Assembly: GCA_021442155.1 (NCBI GenBank)
Contig: CM038214.1
Coordinates: 312,511,001-312,575,000, forward strand
DNA: 64,000 nucleotides
DNA from: Cymbidium sinense
Lineage: Eukaryota; Streptophyta; Magnoliopsida; Asparagales; Orchidaceae
Reading direction: 5' to 3'
Part shown: one piece after another, positions 1 to 12,400 of the stretch
How the letters are laid out: each line of letters starts with the position of its first letter
Numbering within the stretch: position 1 is the first letter of the stretch
Program-made: the position numbers and the translations under genes
Notes under the pieces: generated by a model
What the model was told of the DNA's origin: nothing
The model's database searches: none
Seen by the model: the letters and a program-made list of their open reading frames with translations, nothing else

Positions 1-479
1 ACCGCTCATGAACTTTATACATTGATGTAGAGAGGATGGAACTATATTATTCTCATGCATCCATTATCTCAAAAGCAAATCATTGAAAGATGTATTCGAG
101 TCTATAATGTGATACTTGGTTTCAATCTTCCAATCATCTATCTCCAAGGGAAACACTATAGAGCCTAAGGCCTGTTGACCTCAATTTTGGAGTGCGGATT
201 TAATCTTCCCATCTTAGACTTAAGAGTCTTCTAGGCATTAAGACTTCCATATTCATAAGACACTTCTAACAATTAGGCAAAAACTTATCCTAAGCCTAAA
301 TACTTAGAAGGGTTAATGATAGGATTAGGTTATACCTTAGGGATTAGGCTAATTCACCTACCCTACAACCCAAATACAATCCATGTTCACCTTCTCAAAC
401 CAAACCTCAAGTTTAATTCAAACATCAAATTTAAATCCAAATCAAAACCCAAATTCCAAAACCAAATTATTTAAGCCCA
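1..479. other. Unassigned AT-rich flank
   Basis: There is no open reading frame of note and no CCCTAAA array here. The text is AT-rich with scattered CAAATC and AAACCC words. It is continuous with the following segments and differs clearly from the array that starts near 4253. It is probably part of an old transposable element or intergenic repeat, but I see no terminal repeat, primer-binding site or protein domain that would name it. Confidence 0.4.
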
Positions 480-1010
480 TGATCAAATCCAAAGTCGAAA
501 CCCTTCCTAAGCCATAGGACCTATCCCATGGACTTAGCCAAATCTTAATCCAAATCAATCTAAAATCAATTGATTTTCTTATCATAAATTTATATCTTCT
601 ATCATCTTCCTAAATATAAATCAAATCTACATTCAAATGATCAAAACTAAATCAAACTAAATCAAATTAAATCAAAACCCTTCCTAAGTTATATGATCTA
701 CACCATGGACTTAGCCAAATCATTATCCAAATCAAGTCAAACTCAATTTGTTTTCTCACAAATCAATCATATTTTCAATCATCTTCATAAATTTAAATAA
801 AAATATACATTTAAATCATCAAAACTAAATCAAACCAAATCAAAATCCAAACCTAAGTCACATGACCCAACTTCATGAACTTAGCCAAATTCCTTCATGC
901 CAAAACCCAAATTCAACTGATTTTCTCATGAATCAGTCATACCTTTAATCATATTCACAAATAAAAATGAAATCTACAATCATCAAGACTAACCGAAATC
1001 AACCCAAGTC
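480..1010. repeat. Diverged tandem repeat, about 175 bp period, three copies
   Basis: A block containing CCTAAG, then a CATGGACTTAGCCAAAT-type string, then a TGATTTTCTCA/TCATAAAT-type string, then ATCAAAACTAAATCAAA recurs three times. The CCTAAG anchors lie at 506, 683 and 852, giving spacings of 177 and 169 bases. The third copy is the most diverged (CTTCATGAACTTAGCC in place of CCATGGACTTAGCC). The copies have no coding potential. Family unknown. Confidence 0.65.
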
Positions 1011-1955
1011 AAACCCAACTTAACCCTTTTGACTTGAAAATATTCAAATCCAAAACCCATTTGAACCCAAGCCAATTATAATTGAATTTATATATTGATT
1101 CCAAATCCATATATAAACTCAACTAAATCAAACTAAACCCAAAATCAAGCCAACTAAACCCAATTGGTCCACTTGACCCAAAGTGGCGTATTTGATCTAT
1201 TTAAGCCAAGTTCTAATCCTACCCAAAGTGGATTGAACCAAGCCGATCAAAATCTCCCATCATGATTGTTGATCACCCTAGGTTGATCAATTATCATAAA
1301 TTAGGTCAAACTAAGTCAACTCAATCATTTGACCAAGTCAACCTCTTAACCCATTTGAACCTAAACTAGCCAAATTACATCCTAATCCAAAGCCATTGAA
1401 ACTAATGATTCATACCAAATCAAAATCAATATTTAATTATGACTTGACCTTCAATTGAGTCAAATAAAACCCAATTGGCCCTCTAGACCCAAGTTGACCC
1501 AAATTGACCTAAAAGACCAAATTGGTTCAAATCAAAATATAAACCAAATTGATTGCAATTAATGGCTCAAGTTCATTCGAAATTGATATTGAACTTGAAC
1601 AAAGCCATGATTGGACACAATTGAACCCAATTGACCTACTTAGCCCAAATTGACTTAAAGGTTCAAGTTGGCCTAAATCAAAACCAAATCTAAATTAATT
1701 GAAACCAAAGCCTACAATCATCTTCAATTGGTCAACAAACCCAAACTAATCCCAACCTAATTTGGTACTAATTGGTCAAATAACTTAACCCATTTGATCA
1801 AATGAATTCAAATGCCAAAATCAAATCTATGCCAAACTAAACCAAAACATCCCAAATGATCATAAGAACTTGACCAAACCCTGGTTTGACCCAATTTGAC
1901 CAATTGGTCAACTTGTCTCAAACTAACCCAATTTGACCTAAATGAGTCAAATCGA
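1011..1955. repeat. Low-complexity segment rich in TTGACC/CCAATTGG words
   Basis: Short words such as TTGACCCAAA, AATTGACC and CAATTGG recur irregularly, for example near 1172, 1326, 1484, 1628 and 1866. A perfect 12-base palindrome, GACCAATTGGTC, lies near 1904. There is no regular period and no conserved reading frame. It may be the LTR or untranslated part of a plant retrotransposon, but that is inference only. Confidence 0.35.
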
Positions 1956-2830
1956 GCAAAACCTAACCATATCAACTCCAATTGACTTGAAATTTAGGCT
2001 AATCCACTTTTGGCTTATTTTGAATCAACCTAAATCAAATCCAATGCCAAATGATCATTCTATCCATGTGTCAAGGGCATCACATGAGAAAAATCACCCA
2101 TGTAAGTGGTCATTTCCATTCCTTGGCCACTTGGTACTCTCTCAATGGTCCACCTAGGCACCTAGGACACTAGCCAATCTGACCCAAGGGGTGGTTGGGT
2201 CGATCATGACCCATGGGAGGTGAAATCACCTCACCCTCTCCATTGGAGCATTTGAAACTCATAGGACACCCATGATTTCTCCTTGTTAGCCACCTCCACA
2301 TCTTCAACCAAGGAAGTTGAGCCAACTTACCCTCCTCCACCACCATGACTCTCGAAGATGGCTTAGCCAAACCATCCAACCATCTGATCAGAAGGGGTAT
2401 ACACCCCTCGCTTTCCTCAACACACAAAAATCATTCCTCGAGCCTAGCTACCCAATGAGCCATGCCTTAAGCTCCCAAGCTCATCCTTCGATCAGAAAAT
2501 GCCATTCCTGTCCATCCTAAAATAGGCCACTCCCATTTATGACCTAACTTCCCCATTTCTCCATCAAACTCAAATTAACTTTGCATGCACCTTCCCTAGG
2601 CCTCGTCGAGCAAGAATAAATCATCTCCCAAGCTCCCTGAGCATCGGAGGTGGGACTTCAATCAAAGTCGAGCTCCAAATCATTAGTTTGTGCCCTTTCA
2701 AACTAAATTAGAATTGATCCACTACTCAAGACTTCATCTCCATGATAAGTTGAGTAAGTTTTAAGTAACCAATCCCATGACATCGCATGGAAAGCATGAC
2801 GTGTCAGCGCGCCACATGGCGTCAACATGA
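1956..2830. other. Unassigned segment with higher GC, no recognised gene
   Basis: Short open frames of 60-85 codons occur on both strands around 1942-2520. They overlap each other, match no family I know and have no consistent frame. The segment carries CpG-containing words that are rare elsewhere in the window, including the dyad at 2797-2824. I do not call a gene here. Confidence 0.35.
2797..2824. promoter_or_regulatory. Imperfect dyad with TGACG/CGTCA half-sites
   Basis: TGACG at the left and CGTCA at the right enclose a GCGCGC core. TGACG is the core of plant bZIP (TGA-type) binding sites. Similar clusters occur in LTR promoters. No transcript start or downstream gene is visible, so a regulatory role is only a possibility. 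Confidence 0.2.
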
Positions 2831-4252
2831 TTAGACTTTAATTAGGCTTAATTAATCATCTTCAATGGTTGAAACTTCTTAAAATCATAAAAAATCATAA
2901 AGAAATATTTAATGTAAATAAATACTCATTTTAAAGGTATTTCAGAAGAGAAATAATTAAAATTAATCTTAACTTATTTTGAATAGAAATTAAGATTTCA
3001 TTAAGGCTTACTTGAAAATTCATTAGCTTAATTACTCCTTAATTACTTGAGCCATTAATCCCAAATTTTTTAATTTAATGAGATGATCTCCTCCATTATT
3101 TTCTTGGGATTTATTGCTCACCCAATTAGGAAAATTGACAATTAAACCTTAACTACTCTTTAAGTTAATTAATGATTAATTAATCCCATGAATAAATTGG
3201 TTAATTGAGTTTATTAATTATTGTTCAACAATAAGTGAACTAAGGAATAGGGTTGGGACCCCTTTCCCTAAGTTCATTTCACACTTTTTTAAAATGAAAT
3301 TAAGTAAGATTTAACTACTTAATTAAATCACTTAATCAAATTGAAATCATAATCACATCAAACCTTAATTAATTGAATCATGGGGTAGATCTTCAGGTAT
3401 TTAATAACTTAAAGGAGTTTAATGAAATTATGGTTAGTCCACATGTGTGGAAAAACTATAAGAGTAATTAATTAAGTCCCTTAATCAAATTAACTACTTA
3501 TCATTACATTAGGCCCTTTATTTCTAAGATTATTGCAAGTTTATTTTCCATGCATATCATGTTGGCCCATAATTATTTAGTTAATTACTTTAAGGTGACA
3601 TAGGTAAGGGTAATTAATTCATCTAATTAATGGTTCAACTTATTAGCCCATAAAATCAACTTAATTACATTTCCTTAAATTAAATCAAATCACAAATGTG
3701 GGAATGGGTTTAAAACAACAAGTGATGATTTCTCTTCTCCTCTTTAAATCAAATCAAATCCAAAATGTAATTAATAAGATGCTTTGGTTTGCTTTAAAGA
3801 ATCTTATTTGATTTGATTATCCTTAAGAACTAGTTTGGTTGAATGAATCACATGCTTATATTTGATTCTCCTCTTTCCAATCATGTTAAATTTGGTATGT
3901 CATTCAAATTCGTGCATCCATCTTTTCAAAATCAAGTAAAATAAAATGGATTTCCTTTATCTAAGACTGCATATGTTGATTTAATTTAATATGGGCGTGG
4001 CTATTCTCACTATTAAATCCAAATGTACTTTTCAAAAGATTATAAATGAATAATAATATGTGTTATGGTCGTAGTTATAAATACATAAGAAATGCATGCG
4101 CTTATAGCTTAAGTGTATGAATGTCGAGTTCTCTTTCCTCTATTCATGTGTTGATTTATATAAGATTAAATGCTAATTGGTACATAATCTGGTCATCTCG
4201 GGAACACGAGGCTTTAGCTAGCCCAAAGGAGGTCATTTGATTACCTCATTTC
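2831..4252. other. Unassigned AT-rich flank up to the array edge
   Basis: AT-rich sequence with TTAATTAA-type words and no coding signal. Near 4196-4250 the text becomes less simple (a CTCGGGAACACGAGGC string) and then joins a GRP 3' UTR remnant at about 4253. The change is abrupt, which suggests a breakpoint or insertion edge between this older repeat and the telomere-like array. Confidence 0.35.
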
Positions 4253-4330
4253 CCTGGTTTGTTGCTTGTTTGGTGAAATCGAAAAGAAGAAATGTTGAAT
4301 TTGAATTTCTTCTTTGTTAAAAAAAAAGCA
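4253..4330 (+). pseudogene. GRP fragment copy 1: 3' UTR end only
   Basis: About 75 bases match the last part of the GRP 3' UTR found in the other copies (a GTTGCTTGTTTGGTGAAATC variant, then GAAAAGAAGAAATGTTGAA and a run of A). The coding part and most of the UTR are missing. The sequence after the A run is the same AAAACCTGAACCC text that follows other GRP copies, so this is the left edge of the amplified array cut inside a GRP module. Confidence 0.7.
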
Positions 4331-7300
4331 AAAACCTTAAACCCTAAACTAAAACCTGAACCCTAAACCTAAAACCTAAACACTAAACCCTAAACCCTAA
4401 AAACCCTAAACCCTAAATCTTAAACTTTAAACCCTAAACTCTAAAAGTCTAAACCTAAACTAAATAAAACCTAAAAATAAAATAAAATAATCTAAACCTA
4501 AATAAAATAATAAAATAAAATAAAATAAAAACCTAAACTAAAACCTAAACCTAAACCTTAACCAAAACCTAAAAGTAAAATAAAATAAAAAATAAAAACT
4601 AAACTAATATAAAATAAATAAAAATGTAAACTAAATAAAAAATTAAAATAAACCTAAAAACAAAAAACTTAGATAAAATTATAACTAAACTTATAATAAA
4701 AATAAAATAAACCTAAAATAAAAAATAAAAGCTAAATAAAAACCTAAACCTAAAAATGATCTAAAAATAAATAGAAAATAAAATGTAAGCCCTAAACTAA
4801 AAAAAAAACCTAAACCAAAAATAAACAAAATAAAATAAACATAAACCTAAACTAAAATAAACTAAACTAAAATAAATAAAACCTAAACCTAAACCTAAAC
4901 CCTAAACTAAATAAAATAAAATAAGCTAAAAATAAACCTAAACCTAGACTAAAAAAACACTAAAAATAAACCTAAAATAAAAACCTAAAACCAAAACCTA
5001 AAAAAATAAAATAAAAACCTAAACCTAAACCTAAAAATAAAAAATAAAACTTAAACCTAAAAAATAAAATAAAAATAAAACTAAACTAAAAAACTAAACA
5101 TAAACTTAAACTTAAACCTAAAAAATAAACTAAAATAAAAAACCTAAACTAAAATAAATAAACCTAAATAAAAATAAAAATAAAATAAACTGAAATAAAT
5201 AAATAATAAACTAAATAAACTTAAACCAATCGATTTACTTAATTTTTTTTAAAAAAAACCCTAAACCCTAAACCCTAAAACTAACCTAAATCCTATACCT
5301 AAACTAGAACCTAAACCCTAAAACCTAAACCCATCCTAATCCTAAACCCTAAACCCTAAAACTAAACCTAAAGTTAAACAACTAAACCTAAAACAATACC
5401 TTAAATCCTAAATAAACACTATGTTTCTAACCCTAAACTTAAACTATAAATCCTAAAATAAACTTAAACTATAAACCCTAAACCTAAAACTTAAACCCTA
5501 AAGCTAACCTAAACTTATACCTAAATCCTAAACCCTAAATCTTTAACCCTAAACCATAAACTTACCCTAAACCCTAAACCCTAAATGCTAAATCTTGAAA
5601 ACCCTAAACCCTAAAAGCTAAACCCTAAAGCCTAAACTCTAAACCCTAAACCCTAAACCCTAAACACTAAACTAACCCTAAACCCTAAACCCTAAACCCT
5701 AAACCATAAAAACCCTAAACCCTAAAGCTTAAACACTAAACCCTAAACCCTAAACCCTAAAACCCTAAACCCTAAATAATAAACCCCAAAAACTTAAGAA
5801 CCTAAGCCTAAACTGAACAAAACCTAAAAATAAATTAAATAAATAAACCTAAACCTAAATATAATAAAAATTGAAACTAAAAGCTAAACTCAAACCTAAA
5901 AATAAAATAAATCAAAATCTAAACTAAACAAAAAAAATAAAATAAACTTAAGAATAAAAAATCTAAATAAAATAAAAATTAAAAGTAAAATAAAAATAAA
6001 ATAAACCTAAAATAAAATAAAAACTAAATAAAAACCTAAACCTAAAAAATAAACTTGAAAATAAAACCTAAACCATAAACTAAAATAAACCTAAACCTAA
6101 AATACAAATAAAATAAATAAAATAAAATAAACCTAAACTTAAACTAAAAAATAAAACCTAAAAATAAACCTAAAATATAAACCTAAAATGTAAACCTAAA
6201 AAAATAAAATAAAAACCTAAACCTAAGCATAAAATAGAAAATAAAAATAAAACTTAACCAAAAAATAAACCTAAACCTAAACCTAAACCTAAAAAATAAA
6301 CTAAAATAAAAGACAAAAAAATAAAATAAAAAACCTAGACTAAAATAAATAAACTAAACTATATGAAAATAAAAAATAAACATAAATAAAAATAAAATAA
6401 AAAATAAACTAAAATAAATAAATAGTAAACTAAATAAACTAAATAAACAAAAGAAGAAATGTTGAATCTGAATTTGTTCTCTCTTAAAACAAAATCAAAA
6501 ACCCTAAACCCTAAACCTAAAACCTAAACCCTAAATTCTAAACCCTAAAAACTAAAAACCCTAAACCCTAAACCCTAAACCCTAAAACCTAAACGCTAAA
6601 CCCTAAACCCTAAACCCAAAAAACCCCTAAACTCTAAACCCTAAACCCCAAACCCCAAACCCTAAACCCTAAACCCTAAACCCTAAACTAACACTAAACT
6701 CTAAATAAAAAAAAAAAAACCAAATGAAAACCTAAAAAAATAAATAAAAATCTAAACCAAAATAAAATAAAATAAAAGCATAAACTAAAACATAAAAAAA
6801 ACCTAAAAAAGAAAATAAAATTAAAAATTAAAACTAAACTAAACTAAAAATTTAAAAACCTTTATAAAATGAAAACTAAACTTAAAATAAAAATAAAATA
6901 AACCTAAATAGAATAAAATAAAAACTAAATAAAAACCTAAACTTAAACAATAAATCTAAAATTAAAACCTAAAAATAAATAACAAATAAAACCTAAACCC
7001 TAAACTAAAAAAAACCTAAACCTAAAATAAAAATAAAATAAACCTAAACCTAAAATAAGATAAACTAAACTAAAATAAATAAAACCTAAACCTAAACCTA
7101 AATCTAAAATAAAAAAAATAATTAAAAAAGAAACCTAAACTAAAAAAAATAAAACCTAAAAATAAACCTAAAATCAGAACCTAAAACCTAAACGTAAAAA
7201 AAATAAAATAAAAATGTAAACCTAAACCTAAAAATAAAAAATGAAACCTAAACAAAAAAAGTAAAAATAAAACTAAACTAAAAAATAAACCTAAACCTGA

Positions 7301-9038
7301 ACCTAAACCTAAAAAACCTAAAATAAATAAACTAAACTAAATAAAAATAAAAATAATCCTAAGTTAAAATAACAAATAAAGTAAATAAACCTAAATCAAC
7401 ATGTTTACTTAATTTAGAAAAAAAATTAAAAAAGCCCTAAACTTTAAACCCTAAACCCTAAACCATAAACCTTAAACCTTAAACCCTAAACCCTAAACCC
7501 TAAACCCTAATCCCTATACCCTTAATACTAACAGCCTAAAAACATAAATCTAAACTAAATAAAACCTACAAATAAAATAACTAAACTAAAATAAAATGAA
7601 AACATAAACGAAAACTTAAACCTATACCTAAACCTAAACCTAAACCTAAAAAGAAAATAAAATAAAAAATAAAAACTAAATTAAACTAAAATAAACAAAA
7701 ACCTAAATTAAACTAAAAAATAAAAAACCTTAATAAAATAAAAACTAGACCTAAACTAAAAATAAAATAAAAACCTAAAGCTAAACAATAAACCTAAAAA
7801 ATAAAACCTAAAAATAAATAAAAAATAAAACAAAAACCCTAATACAAAAAAAACCTAAACCTAAAATAAAAATAAAATAAACCTCAACCTAAAGTAAAAT
7901 AAACTAAACCTAAAATAAATAAAATAAAACAAACTAAAAATAATGCTAAACTAAAAAATAATACCTAAAAATAAACCTAAAATAAAAAGCTAAAACCTAA
8001 ACCAAAAAAAATAAAAAATAAAACCTAAACCTAAATGTAAATGTAATAAATAAACTAAAATAAAAAACCAAAACTAAAATAAATAAATTAATCTAAATAA
8101 AAATAAAAATAAATCTAAATCAAAATAAAAAATAAACTAAATAAACCTAAATCTATCAGTTTACTTAGTTTAAAAAAAATAGAAAAGTTAAAGAAAAATA
8201 AAAAAAGTCTATCCCTAAACCTTAAACCTTAAAACCCTAAATCCTAAAACATACAACCCTAAACCCTAAACCCTAAACTCGAAACCCTAAGCCCTAAACC
8301 CTAAACAATAGAAACCTAAAAAATTAACCTAAACTAAAATAAACTAAACTAAAATAAATAAAACCTAAACATAAAATAAACTAAACCTAAACCTAAACCT
8401 AAACTAAATAAAATAAAATAAACTAAAAAAAACCTAAACCTAAATTAAAAAATAAAACCTAAAAATAAACCTAAAATAAAAACATAAAACCTAAACCTAA
8501 AAAAATAAAATAAAAACCTAAACCTAAACCTAAAAGATAAAAATAAAACCTACACCTAAACAATAAAATAAAAATAAAACTCAACTAAAAAAATAAACCT
8601 AAACCTAAACCTAAACACAAAAAATAAACTAAAATAAAAAATATAAACTAAAATAAATTAATTAAACTAAATAAAAATGAAAAATAAACCTAAATAAAAA
8701 TAAAATTAAATAAACTAAAATAAATAAATAAAAAATGAAATAAACCCAAACCTACTAGTTTACTTAATTTAAATAATAATAAACCATAAATCCTACACCC
8801 TACACCCTAAACCCTAAACCCGAAACCCTAAACCTACCACACTAAACTCTAGACCCTAAACCCTAAACCTTAAAAGCATAAACCCTAAAACCCAAAACCT
8901 TAAACCCTAAACCCTAAGCCCTAAACCCTAACCCTTAAACCCTAAACTCCAAACCACAAACCCTAAATCTAAAACTTATGTAACTAAATAAATTTAAAAT
9001 AAACCTAAACCCTAAAACCTATTAAATCTTAAACCCAA
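4331..9038 (+). repeat. Composite telomere-like array, segment 1
   Basis: Degenerate CCCTAAA repeats alternate with A-rich blocks of CCTAAA, AAATAAAAT and AAACCTAAAC words. The landmark motif (consensus near CCTACCAGTTTACTTAATT) occurs near 5229, 7393, 8152 and 8751. Each is followed by the most telomere-like stretch and preceded by the A-rich phase. The + strand is always the C-rich strand and is nearly free of G. The last 70 bases (TAACTAAATAAATT followed by AAACCTAAACCC) form the preamble that precedes most GRP fragments. Confidence 0.85.
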
Positions 9039-9497
9039 AGAATGGGCAGAACCTTGACAACAAGAACACCACCATCAACTAGGCTCAGTCTAGATTTGGC
9101 AGTGGAGGCGAAGGCAAAGGTGGCCATTTTGCGCTATGGTGGGGATCCGGAGGTGTATATGGAGGTGTGGGCGTGGTGGTTATGGAGGCGTGAAGAGTGT
9201 GAGGTTACAGTGGTGGCGAGATCGGAAATATGATGGTGGATCAAGCTGCTCGAGAAGCTGAGGTAGTTCTTATAGGAAATGGAGAAACTGAAGACTGATC
9301 GATCTGATCTGCTGCTTATGGAACTGTGTCTTTATAGTAGAGACGATTCTAGTTACCTATGGTTTTTGATTTACTCTATGCGTGCTCATTTTTTATCTCT
9401 ATCATCGCTTTCACCTTTGAAAACTTTGTGTGTTACTTGGTTGATGAAATCAAAAAGAAAAAATGTTGAATCTAAATTTATTCTTTGTTAAAAAAAA
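9039..9497 (+). pseudogene. GRP fragment copy 2: C-terminal coding end plus 3' UTR and poly(A)
   Basis: This is the 3' part of a plant glycine-rich RNA-binding protein gene. The frame starting AAT GGG CAG AAC CTT GAC gives NGQNLD, the end of an RRM, and continues into a Gly-rich tail to about 9275. The 3' UTR follows to about 9488 and then a run of A. The copy is dead: the first Gln of NQAQSR is TAG, and indels break the Gly-rich part. A 63-codon open frame over this region is in the wrong frame and is a shadow. The 5' end starts at the shared junction CTAAGAATGGGCAG, so the promoter, start codon and most of the RRM are absent. Confidence 0.85.
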
Positions 9498-12400
9498 CCA
9501 AATACCTTAAACACTAAAATAAAACTTGAACGATAAACCTAAAACCTAAACCCTAAACCCTAAAACCCCTAAACCTTAAACCCTAAACCCTAAACCCCCC
9601 CAAAAAAACCCTACACCCTAAATCCCAAACCCTAAACCTTAAACCCTAAACTGTAAACCCTAAATCCTAAACCCTAAACCCCAAAAAAAACCCTAAACCC
9701 TAAACTAAACCTAAACACTAAACCCTAAAAAGCTAAAAACCTAAACCTAAACTAAATAAAAAATAAAAATAAAATAAATAAATAAAACCTAAACCAAAAC
9801 AAAATAAATAAAATAAAATAAAATAAAATAAAAACATAAACTAAAACCTAAACATAAACATAAATCTAAACCTTAAAAGAAAATAACATAAAAATTAAAA
9901 ATTAAACTAAAATAAAATAAATAAAAACCTAAACTAAACTAAAAATTAAAAAACCCAAATAAAATAAAACCTAAATGTAAAATAAAAATAAAATAAACTA
10001 GAAATAAAATAAAATTAAAACTAAATGAAAACCTAAGCCTAACCAATAAACCTTAAAATATAATGTTAAAATAAATATTAAATAAAATCTAAACCCTAAA
10101 CTAAAAAAAAAACCTAAACCAAAAATAAAGATAAAATAAACATAAACCTAAATCTAAACCTAAACTTAAGGCAAAAATAAGCCAAACTAAAATAAAAAAA
10201 ACCTAAACTTAAGCATATAATAAACTAAACCTAAATCTAAACCTATACTAAATAAAATAAAATAAACTAAAAATAAACATAAACTAAAACTAAAAAATAA
10301 AATTGAAATATAAACCTAAAATAAAAACCTTAAACCTAAACCTAAAAAAATAAAATATAAACTCAAACCTAGAATTAAAAATAAAAAATAAAATTTAAAC
10401 CAAAAAAATAAAAGAAAAATAAAACTAAACAAAAAAAGTAAACATAAACATAAACCTAAACCTAAAAAATAAACCAATATTAAAATACTAAATTAAAATA
10501 AATAAACTAAACTAAAGAAACCTAAACCTACCAGCTTACTTAATTTTAACAAAACCCTAAACCCTAAACACTAAATGCTAAATTTTAAACCCTAAACTAT
10601 AAACCATAAACCCTAAAGCTAACCCTAAACCCTAAACCATTAACTCTAACCTTAAACCCTAAACCCTAAACCCTAAACTAATCCTAAACCCTAAACCTTA
10701 TACCTAAACCATAAACCCTAACACTAACCTTAAATCCTAAACCCTAAATCCTAAAGCCGAAAACCCTGAACCTTAAACCCTAAACTAACCCTAAACCATA
10801 AACCCTAAACTAAAAATTTTAATTTTAACTAACAACCCTAATTTTAAATCTAAATAACCTTTAAACCTAAACTTATTTAAACCTTAACAATCCCACCTTA
10901 AATAAATCCTAAACTAATCTTAAATCTTAACCTTAAGCCCTGAACTAACCCTAAATGCTAAACCCTAAATCCTAAAATCCCTAAACCCTAAACCCTAAAG
11001 CCTAAACCCTACACCCTAATCTAACCCAAAACACTAGGCTAACTTTAAACCCTAAAACCTAAAAAATCAACAACGCTAAACTCTAAACCCTAAACCCCAA
11101 ACCATAAACCCTAAACATTAAACCCTAAATCGAAAACCCTAAACACTAAACCCTAAAAACCTAAAAACCTAAACGTAAACTAAATAAAACTAATAAATAA
11201 AATAAATTAAAAAAACCTAAACCTAAATAAGATAAAAATATAAAAAAATAAAAACCTAAACAAAAATATAAACCTAAACCTAAACCTAAACCTAAAAATA
11301 AGATAAAATAAAAAATAAAAACTAAACTAAAACAAAATAAATAAAAACCTAAACTAAACTAAAAAATAAAATAAACCTAAAAATAAAACTTAAATGTAAA
11401 ATGAAAATAGAATCAACCTAAAATAAAATTAAATAAGAATAAAATAAAAACCAAAACCTAAGTAATAAACCAAAAAATAAATCATAAAAAGAAATAAATA
11501 AAAAAACCTAAACCCTAAACTAAAAAAAAAAAACCTAAACCTAAAATAAAAATAAAATAAACCTAAACCTAAACTAAAATAAACTAAACTAAAATAAATA
11601 AAACATAAACCTAAAATAAACTAAACCTAAACCTAAAGCTAAACTAAATAAAATAAACTAAACTAAAAATAAACTTAAACCTAAAAATAAACCTAAAATA
11701 AAAACCTAAAACAAAGACCTAAAAAAAGTAAAATAAAAACCTAAACCTAAACCTAAAAATAAAATAAGAATAAAACTAAACTAAGAAAATAAACATAAAC
11801 CTAAACCTAAACCTAAAAAAATAAACTAAAATAAAAAACCTAAACTAGAATAAATAAACATAAAATAGATAAACTAAATTAAATAAAAATAAAAAAATAA
11901 ACCTAAATAAAAATATAAAATAAACTAAATAAACCTAAACCTACCGGTTTCTTTAGTTTTTTTTAAACAAAAACCTAAACCCTAAACATTATATCCTAAA
12001 TCCAAAACCCAAAAACTATACCTAATCCCTATACCCTAAACCCTAAACACTAAACCCTAAAAGACCATAACCCTAAACCTTAAACCCTAAACTCTAAATC
12101 ATAAACCATAAACCTTAAACCCTAAATCCTAAACCCTAAACCCTAAACCCTAAACCTTAAACCCTAAACTAACCCTAAACCCTAAACCCTAAACTTTAAA
12201 TCCTAAACCATAAACCCTAACACTAACCCTAAATCCTAAACCCTAAACCCTAAAGCCTAAAACTTTGAACCTTAAACCCTAAACTAATGCTAAACCCTAA
12301 ACCCTAAATCCTAAAAACCCAAAACCCTAAAGCCTAAGCCCTAAACCCTAAACCCTAAACCTGAATATAATCCTAAACACTAAGCTAACCCAAAACCCTA

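Noticed and set aside
1942..2520. Short open frames of 67-85 codons on both strands
   Set aside because: They overlap one another, have no recognisable domain and no consistent coding bias, so they are chance frames.
1..4252. An LTR retrotransposon with defined ends
   Set aside because: The composition is suggestive, but I see no paired terminal repeats, no primer-binding site, no polypurine tract and no Gag-Pol domain, so I do not name one.
4331..9038. CRISPR-like array from regular short repeats
   Set aside because: There is no repeat-spacer structure; the 7-base units are telomere-type and the organism is a plant.
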